A stretch of DNA of 64,000 bases from positions 79,521 to 143,520 of the forward strand of contig MKUZ01000030.1 of the NCBI GenBank assembly GCA_001899065.1, in the 5' to 3' direction. Below, one piece after another: positions 57,383 through 64,000 of this stretch (position 1 is the stretch's first letter; each line of letters begins with the position of its first letter). The notes beneath the pieces are model-generated. The model was not told the origin of the DNA. It worked only from the letters and a program-made list of their open reading frames with translations, and ran no database searches. This DNA is from Devosia sp. 66-22 (GTDB lineage: Bacteria; Pseudomonadota; Alphaproteobacteria; Rhizobiales; Devosiaceae). A program made the position numbers and the translations under genes.

Positions 57383-58327
57383 TCACGGGGCGGGCTTGAA
57401 GTCCTTGTCGATGGCGCGGCGCAAGAAGCCGCCGGCGCCCTTGATCGCCGCCCTCGCGTCCTCGACGCTCTGGCCGGTGAGGATGGTGACGATGGCGAGC
57501 TTGAGGTCATTGCCGGCGCGTGCCAGCGCGGCTTCGGCTTCCGCCTCGGCGCAGTCGGTCGCCTGCATCACGATGCGGACCGCGCGCGCCACCAGCTTCT
57601 GGTTGCTCGCGATCATGTCCACCATCAGATTCTTGTAGCTCTTGCCGATGCGGATCATGCTGGCGGTGCTCAGCATGTTGAGCACCAGCTTCTGCGCCGT
57701 GCCCGATTTGAGCCGCGTCGATCCGGTGAGCACTTCGGCCCCCACCATCGGCGCGATCGAAATCTGCGCCATCCGCGCGATGGCCGATTCGGGATTGCAG
57801 GTGAGCGCCACCGTCGCCGCGCCGACGGATTTGGCGTAGTCGAGCGCGCCGATCACATAGGGCGTGCGGCCGCTGACGGCGATGCCCACGACGACGTCGC
57901 GGCTCGTGAGGTTGACGTCGCGCAGGTCGCCGGCGCCGGCTTCGGTGCGGTCCTCCGCGCCTTCGCTCGCATGGATGATGGCGTCCGGTCCGCCGGCAAT
58001 CAGGCCCATCACCATGTCGGGCGGCACGCCGAAGGTGGGCGGGCATTCCGAAGCGTCCAGCACGCCAAGCCGGCCGCTGGTGCCGGCGCCGATATAGATC
58101 AGCCTGCCGCCGGCATTGAAGGCGGCAACGATCGCATCGATAGCCTGTGCAATCTGCGGCAGCGTCTTGCCCACCGCCTCGGGCACGACCCTGTCCTCGG
58201 CGTTGATGAGGGCGGCGATCTCGGCGCTCGACATCAGGTCGATGCCCATGGTCCGCGGATTGCGCTCCTCGGACAGAAGCTGCTCGAGTTCCGACAGGGG
58301 CGCCCGCTTGTTCGCCGTTATTGCCAC
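57383..58327 (-). CDS. murQ: N-acetylmuramic acid 6-phosphate etherase
   Basis: 314 aa from GTG at 58327, preferred because GGAGG sits 10 nt upstream; a TTG at 58384 coincides with the promoter -35. SIS-domain protein with [27 protein letters not shown], including the catalytic-type Glu94, and [18 protein letters not shown]. It cleaves the lactyl ether of MurNAc-6-P to GlcNAc-6-P and D-lactate; GlcNAc-6-P would go to NagA. First gene of the minus-strand operon to 50151. Confidence 0.96.
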   Translation of the reverse strand: MAITANKRAPLSELEQLLSEERNPRTMGIDLMSSAEIAALINAEDRVVPEAVGKTLPQIAQAIDAIVAAFNAGGRLIYIGAGTSGRLGVLDASECPPTFGVPPDMVMGLIAGGPDAIIHASEGAEDRTEAGAGDLRDVNLTSRDVVVGIAVSGRTPYVIGALDYAKSVGAATVALTCNPESAIARMAQISIAPMVGAEVLTGSTRLKSGTAQKLVLNMLSTASMIRIGKSYKNLMVDMIASNQKLVARAVRIVMQATDCAEAEAEAALARAGNDLKLAIVTILTGQSVEDARAAIKGAGGFLRRAIDKDFKPAP

Positions 58328-58354
58328 GCTCGTCCGGCCTCCATTTTCGCGGCT

Positions 58355-58436
58355 AGCGTAGGAAGCGGCGACTTCTATTGTCAATCATTTTCACGCTTCG
58401 TGCGGGCTTTGAACTTTTGTTTCGCACGGCTATGAC
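58355..58436. promoter_or_regulatory. Divergent promoters of murQ and its RpiR regulator
   Basis: Minus strand: TTGACA (58384-58379), 18-nt spacer, TACGCT (58360-58355) toward murQ. Plus strand: TTGAAC (58409-58414), 16-nt spacer, TATGAC (58431-58436) toward the RpiR gene, putting the start site almost on its ATG. An RpiR-type regulator probably binds between them; no clean palindrome was identified. Confidence 0.5.
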
Positions 58437-58442
58437 TGGTGC

Positions 58443-59297
58443 ATGGGAATCCAGTCGACCATCGAAGCCACGGCACCCACGCTCACCCCCGCCATGCAGC
58501 GCATTGCGCGCGCCATTCGCGACAATCCGGCGATCGTGCTCGAAAAGACCATCTCGCAGATCGCCGAAGCGTGCGGCACCTCGGTGGCCTCGGTCGTCCG
58601 TTTCTGCCGCGCCGTGGGCGTCAGCGGCTATGCGGAACTGCGCATGTCGCTCGCCACCGAGCTGGGCAAGGAGGCCGCCAAGTTCGGCTCCGGGCTGACG
58701 CTTGGCGCCGAGATCGCCCGCACCGATACGCTCGAAGAGATGGCGGCCAAGGTCGCCTCGCTCGAAATGCTCGCCATCGAGGAGACGGTATCGAGCCTCG
58801 ATTTCAAGGCGCTGGAGCGGGTGGTGACGGCACTCGACAAGGCGCAGCGCATCCTGCTCTTCGGGATCGGCGCCAGCCACTTCGTGGCACAGGACCTCCA
58901 CCACAAGCTGTTCCGCGTGGGACGCAATGCCTTCCTGCTGCCGCATGCGCACGAAGCCTGGACCTCGGCGCTGCTGTCACCCAAGGGCACTGTCGCGATT
59001 GGCTTTTCGCATTCGGGCACCACGCCCGACACCGTGCAGTTCCTCGAGATCGCGCGAAAGAGCGGCGCGCGTACCGTGGCCGTGACGGGACATGCCGAGT
59101 CGCCACTCGCCCGCGTCGCCGACGAACGCCTCATCGCCCATGCCCGCGAGAGCACGCTGCGTGCCGGCGCCATGGTCAGCCGCATCGCACAACTGGCGCT
59201 TGTCGACTGCCTGTTCCTCGGGGTGGCGCGGCTGCGCTACGGAGAGACCATCGACGCCCTCAAGCGCACCCGCGACGTCACCCACCCGCGGGGCTAG
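58443..59297 (+). CDS. RpiR-family regulator (MurR-like)
   Basis: 284 aa. N-terminal HTH_6 domain (residues 1-75: MQRIARAIRDNPAIVLEKTI then QIAEACGTSVASVVRFCRAVG) and C-terminal SIS domain (RILLFGIGASHFVAQDL; VAIGFSHSGTTPDTV) that would sense a sugar phosphate such as MurNAc-6-P. Divergent from murQ, as E. coli murR is. No Shine-Dalgarno is visible before ATG 58443, consistent with leaderless translation. Its stop overlaps that of the convergent cotransporter gene in CTAG. Confidence 0.92.
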   Translation: MGIQSTIEATAPTLTPAMQRIARAIRDNPAIVLEKTISQIAEACGTSVASVVRFCRAVGVSGYAELRMSLATELGKEAAKFGSGLTLGAEIARTDTLEEMAAKVASLEMLAIEETVSSLDFKALERVVTALDKAQRILLFGIGASHFVAQDLHHKLFRVGRNAFLLPHAHEAWTSALLSPKGTVAIGFSHSGTTPDTVQFLEIARKSGARTVAVTGHAESPLARVADERLIAHARESTLRAGAMVSRIAQLALVDCLFLGVARLRYGETIDALKRTRDVTHPRG

Positions 59298-60955
59298 GTC
59301 TCGCCGGCCACAACGCGGCTCGGCCGGAGCTCGCCCGCACGGTCGAGCACCGGATAGGCGCCGGCCGCCACGATGAAGGAATTGACGATCTTCATGTCGC
59401 GCAGCAGGTCGAGGGCGATGGCGCTGCCTTCGGCCGCCGGTGAGCGGGGATCGCGCAGCGATTCGAGATGGCGGTTCGTCGCCTCGCGCTCGGCCCGGCG
59501 GAACTCCACCTTCTCGCGCGCCAGAAGACGCGCCGCCCGCGGGTCGCTCGTCATCAGGAGGGTGGCCGCAGTGCGCAGATTGGCGATCAGCCGATCCATC
59601 TGCGCCTTGAGTCGTGCCGTTTCCTCGGCGGGAAGCAGCGCGCCGCGGCGAATGCGCTTCTGGTTGTGCACCAGCAGCGCCCGGTCGATCACGTCGCCCG
59701 CCTGCTCGATGTTCATCGAGAAGGTCAGGAGCTGGTGCCGCCGGGCACGATCCTCCTCGCCCAGCTCTTCGGGATCGAACGCCGTCAGATAGGCGTTCAC
59801 CGCCTGGTTGAGCCCGTCGAGAATGTCGTCGAGCTCGCGCACGCTCTCGCCCAGCTTGCGATCGGCGCTGCCCAGCGCGTCGCGCGCGCCCACCAGCATC
59901 TTTTCGAGCGTATCGGCGAGCCGCAGCGCTTCGCGGGCCGCGCCGCCAAGGCCGACTTCGGGCACCTCGCGCGCCGCCGTATCGAGATAGAGCGGCTCGC
60001 GCGGATCGGTCCCTGGCGCCGGTTCGGGAAACACGCGCCGCAGCAGGGCGGCCAGCGGATCGAGCAGCGGCAGCATCACCACGGCCATCGCGATGTTGAA
60101 CAGCACGTGGAACGCCGCCACGGCGGGCCCCGGCGCCAGTCCGAGCTGTGTCAGGACCGTTGCAATGGGGCTGGCAAGGCCGATCGCCGCGAGGACGCCG
60201 ACGATACGGTTGAGCAGATTGCCCGCCGGCACGCGCCGCGCCACCGGATCAGTGGCGCTGCTGCCCTCGAAGAACGGGTTGAACGCCGTTCCAAGATTGG
60301 CGCCCAGCACCAGGACGATCGCGGCTTCGAGCGGCACCACGCCATGCGCCGCCAGTGTCATCACCAGCAGCACGATCGCGACGCTCGAATGCACTAGCCA
60401 TGCCGCGACTGCGGCGAGCAGCAGCGCGAGAACCGGAATGTCGGTGAGCACCCGCAGCATCAGCCGCAGATCGGCGGAGTCGGCGTAGGGGGCGATCACC
60501 GCCAGCATCTGGTGCAGCGAGATCAGCATCAGGCCCAGCCCGATCAGCACGCGGCCCAGATCGTGCCAGGTGCCGCTGGGCCGGCGCCGGAACAACACCA
60601 CGCCGCCGAGCACGAGGATCGGCGCCGCGCCGGAAATGTCGAACGACAGCACCTGGACAATGAGCGCCGTGCCCACATTGGCGCCCGCCATCACCGCGAG
60701 GGCAGGCACGAGATCGACCAGCGCACCGGCGGCGAAGCCCGTCGCCATCAGCCCCGTTGCCGTGCTGCTCTGGAGCAGCAGCGTGATGCCGATGCCGGCA
60801 AGGAACGCCACGAGCCGGCGGCGCAGATGGCGGCCGAGAAAAGCCTGGAGCCGTGGGCCGAAGGCGCGCTGCACGCCGCTCTGCACCATGTGGGCGCCCC
60901 ACAGCAGCAGCGCCACGGCGCCGCCGAGTACGAGCATCGCATAGACGAAATCCAA
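59294..60955 (-). CDS. Na/Pi cotransporter family protein with PhoU-like tail
   Basis: 553 aa. Two NptA-type repeats: LLLQSSTATGLMATGF with GANVGTALIV in the first, and VHSSVAIVLLVM with GANLGTAFNP in the second, where the usual QSS reads HSS. About eight hydrophobic segments precede a cytoplasmic helical PhoU-like domain from about residue 340. Sodium-coupled phosphate transport is the family role. Transcribed on its own; a LacI-like operator half lies in the shared upstream region. Confidence 0.92.
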   Translation of the reverse strand: MDFVYAMLVLGGAVALLLWGAHMVQSGVQRAFGPRLQAFLGRHLRRRLVAFLAGIGITLLLQSSTATGLMATGFAAGALVDLVPALAVMAGANVGTALIVQVLSFDISGAAPILVLGGVVLFRRRPSGTWHDLGRVLIGLGLMLISLHQMLAVIAPYADSADLRLMLRVLTDIPVLALLLAAVAAWLVHSSVAIVLLVMTLAAHGVVPLEAAIVLVLGANLGTAFNPFFEGSSATDPVARRVPAGNLLNRIVGVLAAIGLASPIATVLTQLGLAPGPAVAAFHVLFNIAMAVVMLPLLDPLAALLRRVFPEPAPGTDPREPLYLDTAAREVPEVGLGGAAREALRLADTLEKMLVGARDALGSADRKLGESVRELDDILDGLNQAVNAYLTAFDPEELGEEDRARRHQLLTFSMNIEQAGDVIDRALLVHNQKRIRRGALLPAEETARLKAQMDRLIANLRTAATLLMTSDPRAARLLAREKVEFRRAEREATNRHLESLRDPRSPAAEGSAIALDLLRDMKIVNSFIVAAGAYPVLDRAGELRPSRVVAGET

Positions 60956-61016
60956 GCCTCAGAACTCCCTGAGCAAGAGCCGGCCAAGTGACGGCATCCT
61001 GTCACAATCAAGCCCC

Positions 61017-61108
61017 GTGGTCACGTGTGCAAATACCTCCCTCACTTGTTTGATCCACCGCCAAAGGTTAAGAACCAACAAGCCCGTCCAGCCCTGCACT
61101 CGCGTGCA
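61017..61108. promoter_or_regulatory. LacI promoter with two operator-like palindromes
   Basis: TTGTTT (61046-61051), 17-nt spacer, TAAGAA (61069-61074) can serve the LacI gene at 61123. Just downstream, TGCACTCGCGTGCA (61095-61108) is a palindrome with six of seven pairs. A partial site ends in CACGTGTGCAA at 61017-61032. Both resemble the operator at 62162-62177, implying autoregulation. Confidence 0.55.
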
Positions 61109-61122
61109 CGAGGAGCCACAAA

Positions 61123-62139
61123 ATGAGCGAGATTCGCTCGCGGTCATTCGTCAGTGCGCAGATGGTGGCGGACCTTGCGGGGGTGTCCCGCTCGGCGGTG
61201 TCGCGCACCTTCACCGACGGCGCCAGCGTCTCGGAGGCGACGCGCCGCAAGGTGCTGCATGCTGCCGATTCCCTAGGCTACCACGTTAATCACCTCGCGC
61301 GCGGACTGATCCAGGACCGCAGCAATATTGTCTGCCTCGTGGTGTCGGACGTGACGACGCCGTTCCGCGCCCGGATGCTCGAAATCCTCACCAGCCGGCT
61401 GCAATCGATCGACAAGGTCGCCATGGTGATCAACACCGGCGGCGACAGCGATTCCGTCTCCACGGCGCTGCAGCAGGCGCTGCGCTTCCGCGCCGACGCG
61501 ACCGTGGTCCTGTCGGGCACACCGGCGGCGTCGCTGGTCGAAACCTGCATCGCGAGCGGCCAGCGCGTCGTCCTGATCAACCGCGACGACCACCTGGAAG
61601 GCAGCGAGAACCTTGCCGTCGACAACGAAGCGGCTGCGCGCGAAGCGGTGTTCCTCCTGCGCCGCGCCGGTTGCAGGCGGCTCGCCGTCGTGTCCTCCGA
61701 GGCCGACACGCCCAGCCTCGTCGCCCGCCACCAGGCCTTCACCGCGGCCGCTGCCGACGCCGGCGCGGAGGCGACGCTGGTGCGCGTCGGCCCCACCAGC
61801 TACGCCTCGGGCGTCGAGGCCGCCCGCCGCCTGTTCAGCCGCTCCAACGCGCCGGACGGCGTGTTCTGCGTCACCGATCTGCTGGCGCTCGGCTTCATGG
61901 ACGCGGCCCGCCACGAGTTCGGTCTCGCCATCCCGCGCGATCTGTGCGTCGTCGGCTTCGACGACATCGAACAGGCCAATTGGGAATCGTACAAGCTGAC
62001 GACCTTCGCCCAGCCGGCTGCCGAGATGGTCGACCATATCGCGGCCCTGCTCAGCGCCGACAATGCCGAGCCCGCCGAGCGCCGCGTCTTCGCCGCGACT
62101 CCGGTCTGGCGCCGCACCGTCCGGCCCAACGCCCTCTAG
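61123..62139 (+). CDS. LacI-family transcriptional regulator
   Basis: 338 aa. HTH in residues 7-60: SAQMVADLAGVSRSAVSRTF with hinge LGYHVNHLARGL, then a periplasmic-binding-fold effector domain ending RRVFAATPVWRRTV. GAGGAGCC precedes ATG 61123. Operator-like palindromes lie before this gene and before the IolE-like operon downstream, so it probably represses both until an inositol-like or related sugar appears. Confidence 0.95.
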   Translation: MSEIRSRSFVSAQMVADLAGVSRSAVSRTFTDGASVSEATRRKVLHAADSLGYHVNHLARGLIQDRSNIVCLVVSDVTTPFRARMLEILTSRLQSIDKVAMVINTGGDSDSVSTALQQALRFRADATVVLSGTPAASLVETCIASGQRVVLINRDDHLEGSENLAVDNEAAAREAVFLLRRAGCRRLAVVSSEADTPSLVARHQAFTAAAADAGAEATLVRVGPTSYASGVEAARRLFSRSNAPDGVFCVTDLLALGFMDAARHEFGLAIPRDLCVVGFDDIEQANWESYKLTTFAQPAAEMVDHIAALLSADNAEPAERRVFAATPVWRRTVRPNAL

Positions 62140-62161
62140 CTCTGCGGCTAGTCGCCAAAGC

Positions 62162-62254
62162 TTGCACACGTGCGCAATGCCCGTGCATCAGGTGGTTTCG
62201 TTCACTTTCCACATCGGCGCTTTCCATCTGCAACAGGAAGTGCAATGCTGTGCA
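62162..62254 (+). promoter_or_regulatory. Two LacI operators upstream of the IolE-like operon
   Basis: TTGCACACGTGCGCAA at 62162-62177 pairs at seven of eight positions, a classical CG-centred LacI operator. A weaker second site, TGCAATGCTGTGCA at 62241-62254 (five of seven pairs), lies about 78 nt downstream, a spacing that could allow looping. The adjacent LacI gene is the obvious ligand. Confidence 0.65.
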
Positions 62255-62313
62255 AAGACTGTCACAAATCTCTGGCATAGAACCGGGGAAGACAGCGCAG
62301 GGAAGGAGAGCGC

Positions 62314-63162
62314 ATGCTGTTCAGCAACGCGCCATGCTCGTGGGGAGTCGCGTACCCGACCGGCAACAAGGTCGGTTGGCGCCAGTATCTCGATGAGGTC
62401 GCGGAGGCCGGCTACAGGGGCACCGAACTAGGCCCGTTCGGCTACCTGCCCAAGGACGCCGCCCTCGTCGGCGACGAATTGGCCCGCCGCGGTCTGACCG
62501 TTGTCGGCGCCACCCACGTCCACACCTTCGCCGATCCCGCGAGCCTGCCCACGCTGCTCGCCGACCTCCGCGAGGAGGGGGCGATCCTCAGGAGCCTGGG
62601 GGCGCAGCATCTCGTTGTGATGGACGAGAGCAATTTCTACCCCGACGCAAAAAGTGCGCTCGATGGCGCCGCCTGGCGCAGCTTCGCCGAAGGCGTCGAG
62701 ACGTCGCGCAGGCTCATCGAGGACGAACTCGGCCTCAAGGCGTCGTTCCACCCCCATATCGGCACGGCCGTGCAGTTCGAGGCCGAGATCGACCGGCTGC
62801 TCGCCGACACCGGCATCGATCTGTGCTTCGATACGGGGCACCACGCTTTCTGGGGGCAGGACGCCCTGGCCTACTTCGGCAAGGTGCGCGACCGCGTCGC
62901 CTATGTGCACCTCAAGAACGTCGACCCCAGGGTCCGCCAGCGCGTGCTCGATGGCGAGCTCAGTGTCGAGCGCTCCTACGGCGCCGGCGTGATGTGCCCG
63001 CTGCCCGATGGCGCGGTCGACATCCCGCAGGTCATCGCCTTCATGCACGAGACCGACTTCGACGGTCCCGTCGTGGTCGAGCAGGATCTCGCCGACAACA
63101 GCCCCGAGACGCCGCTCCAGCTTGCCCGCCGCAACCTCAGCTACCTGCGGAGCGCCGCATGA
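62314..63162 (+). CDS. IolE-like TIM-barrel isomerase/dehydratase
   Basis: 282 aa. NAPCSWGVAYP at the N-terminus and GTELGPFGYLP (about residues 34-44) are typical of 2-keto-myo-inositol dehydratase IolE and close relatives. Metal ligands are suggested by HPHIGTAVQ, CFDTGHHAFW, YVHLKNVDP and VVEQDL. GGGAAGACAGCGCAGGGAAGGAGAGC gives a good Shine-Dalgarno (AGGAGAG). Member of a LacI-controlled operon with an SBP downstream; inositol or another polyol/keto-sugar is the likely substrate class. Confidence 0.87.
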   Translation: MLFSNAPCSWGVAYPTGNKVGWRQYLDEVAEAGYRGTELGPFGYLPKDAALVGDELARRGLTVVGATHVHTFADPASLPTLLADLREEGAILRSLGAQHLVVMDESNFYPDAKSALDGAAWRSFAEGVETSRRLIEDELGLKASFHPHIGTAVQFEAEIDRLLADTGIDLCFDTGHHAFWGQDALAYFGKVRDRVAYVHLKNVDPRVRQRVLDGELSVERSYGAGVMCPLPDGAVDIPQVIAFMHETDFDGPVVVEQDLADNSPETPLQLARRNLSYLRSAA

Positions 63163-63292
63163 ACGTGGCGCGTCATCGGACTGTCACTGGCACGTCCTAT
63201 GCCGCGCTCCGGCGAACGAGCCGCGTTGAAAGAACGCCGCTCCACCTCTTCATCGTCAGCCTAGCCAAGACTTCAACCCCAGGGAGACACGA

Positions 63293-64000
63293 ATGAAACG
63301 TCGTGCATTTATGATCACTGCGGCCGGTGCTACAGCGGGCATGGTCCTGCTGCCGCGCATGTCCTTTGCCGTGCCGGGCCAGATCGACTGGTACACCAGC
63401 TCCGACCAGAACATCCTTGATTTCTGGACCAATGTCGTGAAGCCCAAATTCGAGGCGGCCAATCCCGGCATCACGATCAATCTCGTCGATGGCGGCGACA
63501 GCGCCGGCCTCCAGGCGATCGCCGATCGCGCCATTGCCGCGCTGGGCACCAGCAACGATCCGCAGGCCGACTTCTTCGAAGGCTTCGACTCTCGCCTGCC
63601 GGTTGGCGCGCTGGACAAGGGCCTTTGGGTGGACTTCTCCAAGGCCAATCTCTCCAACTACTCCAAGATCAATCCGCTCGCCTTCGAGATCGATCCGCAG
63701 CGCGAAAATCTGCCCTATCGCGGCTCGCAGGTGCTGCTGGCCTACGACACCACCAAGCTCCCGGCCGCCGACGCGCCCAAGACCTGGGACGACCTCGTCA
63801 CCTGGATCAAGGCCAACCCCGGCCAGTTCATCTACAACCGTCCCAACAAGGGCGGCTCGGGCGGCAACTTCGTCCGCCGCGCCGTCTATGCGGCCAATGG
63901 CAACGACACCAAGCTGTTCTCGATCGACACCTATACCGACGAGAAGGCCAAGGAACTGCTCGATCCCGCCTGGGCGATCCTCAATGATCTCGCCCCCTCG
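63293..64000 (+). CDS. Family 1 ABC substrate-binding protein, 5-prime part (cut by window end)
   Basis: The first 236 codons from ATG 63293 are open to the window edge; AGGGAGACACGA precedes the start. The signal peptide has a twin-arginine look (MKRRAFMITAAGATAG) and cleaves near FA-VPG. Mature QIDWYTSSDQNILDFWTNVVKPKFE and YRGSQVLLAYDTTKLP match iron/spermidine/thiamine-like or sugar family-1 binding proteins. Tat export would imply a cofactor-independent but folded SBP, which is uncommon. Ligand presumably linked to the IolE-like enzyme. Confidence 0.85.
   Translation, partial: MKRRAFMITAAGATAGMVLLPRMSFAVPGQIDWYTSSDQNILDFWTNVVKPKFEAANPGITINLVDGGDSAGLQAIADRAIAALGTSNDPQADFFEGFDSRLPVGALDKGLWVDFSKANLSNYSKINPLAFEIDPQRENLPYRGSQVLLAYDTTKLPAADAPKTWDDLVTWIKANPGQFIYNRPNKGGSGGNFVRRAVYAANGNDTKLFSIDTYTDEKAKELLDPAWAILNDLAPS

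Noticed and set aside
58325-58384. Longer MurQ starting at TTG 58384
   Set aside because: The TTG is part of a TTGACA -35 element, the extra residues are not MurQ-like, and the GTG at 58327 has a GGAGG at proper spacing.
54794-58435. A plus-strand open frame of over 1200 codons across the murQ, SBP and permease genes
   Set aside because: It runs antisense through several recognisable genes and has no family motif; typical high-GC shadow frame.
63159-63296. Possible 45-codon gene starting in an ATGA overlap after the IolE-like gene
   Set aside because: Arg/Thr-rich, no recognisable motif, and it runs into the start of the SBP gene, which has its own Shine-Dalgarno.

Overview
The window is high-GC bacterial DNA packed almost entirely with ABC-transporter-centred catabolic operons. 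Codon use, the abundance of CUT1/CUT2 and dipeptide-type ABC systems, many 1-4 nt start/stop overlaps and IclR/LacI/GntR/RpiR regulators point to an alphaproteobacterium, probably Hyphomicrobiales (a Devosia-like genome is my best guess, low confidence). I count 57 convincing protein genes plus two cut by the window edges. I see no rRNA, tRNA, CRISPR, IS element, prophage or plasmid function, and no gene-free stretch over 300 nt. Layout, left half: (1) 1-7903, nagA, a neutral-ceramidase-like hydrolase, a CUT1 sugar ABC system without its own ATPase, an AGE-family epimerase and a Gfo/Idh/MocA oxidoreductase. (2) 8086-17240, a dipeptide-type ABC transporter (SBP, two permeases, two ATPases) interleaved with a COG3964 metallo-hydrolase, a RidA protein, a SelA-like PLP enzyme and an IclR regulator. 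(3) 17242-17724, a lone Tat-exported DUF411 protein. (4) 17806-29698, a probable chitooligosaccharide uptake operon on the minus strand (SBP, permeases, ATPases, a nucleotidyltransferase-like gene, cytoplasmic GH20 hexosaminidase), divergent from a 1116-aa hybrid kinase that looks like Vibrio ChiS. Right half: (5) 29779-35872, RidA, a class-C beta-lactamase-like hydrolase, a CUT2 (Frc/Rbs-like) transporter, an SGNH hydrolase and a GntR regulator. (6) 35876-41265, a divergent SDR/GntR pair facing an RraA-like, IlvD/Edd dehydratase and degenerate M24 operon, probably sugar-acid catabolism. (7) 41352-48567, a second ATPase-less CUT1 sugar system with two TIM-barrel isomerases, a Gfo/Idh/MocA oxidoreductase and an AraC regulator. 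(8) 48638-59297, a peptidoglycan-recycling island: dipeptide epimerase, GNAT, AnmK, YfeW/AmiE-like serine hydrolase, murein-peptide-type ABC transporter with a fused ATPase, MurQ and an RpiR regulator. (9) 59294-60955, Na/Pi cotransporter. (10) 61123-64000, LacI regulator, IolE-like isomerase and the start of another SBP. The strongest biological story is region 4. The gene set and the hybrid-kinase architecture parallel the Vibrio chitobiose operon with its CBP-ChiS sensing pair, here in a different bacterial class. The kinase carries a C-terminal segment after the receiver and PAS-like region that I equate with the ChiS DNA-binding domain. The divergent promoter region holds three copies of a GCGAAT half-site. 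A second window-wide pattern is that every complete SBP gene (six of six) is followed immediately by a strong stem-loop, one with a U-tract, consistent with raising SBP expression over downstream genes. Several operators can be paired with local regulators: LacI at 61017-62254, IclR at 8051-8068, GntR at 34351-34370 and 35094-35113, and GntR at 37398-37408. Product names come from reading motifs and context only; no database search was run.
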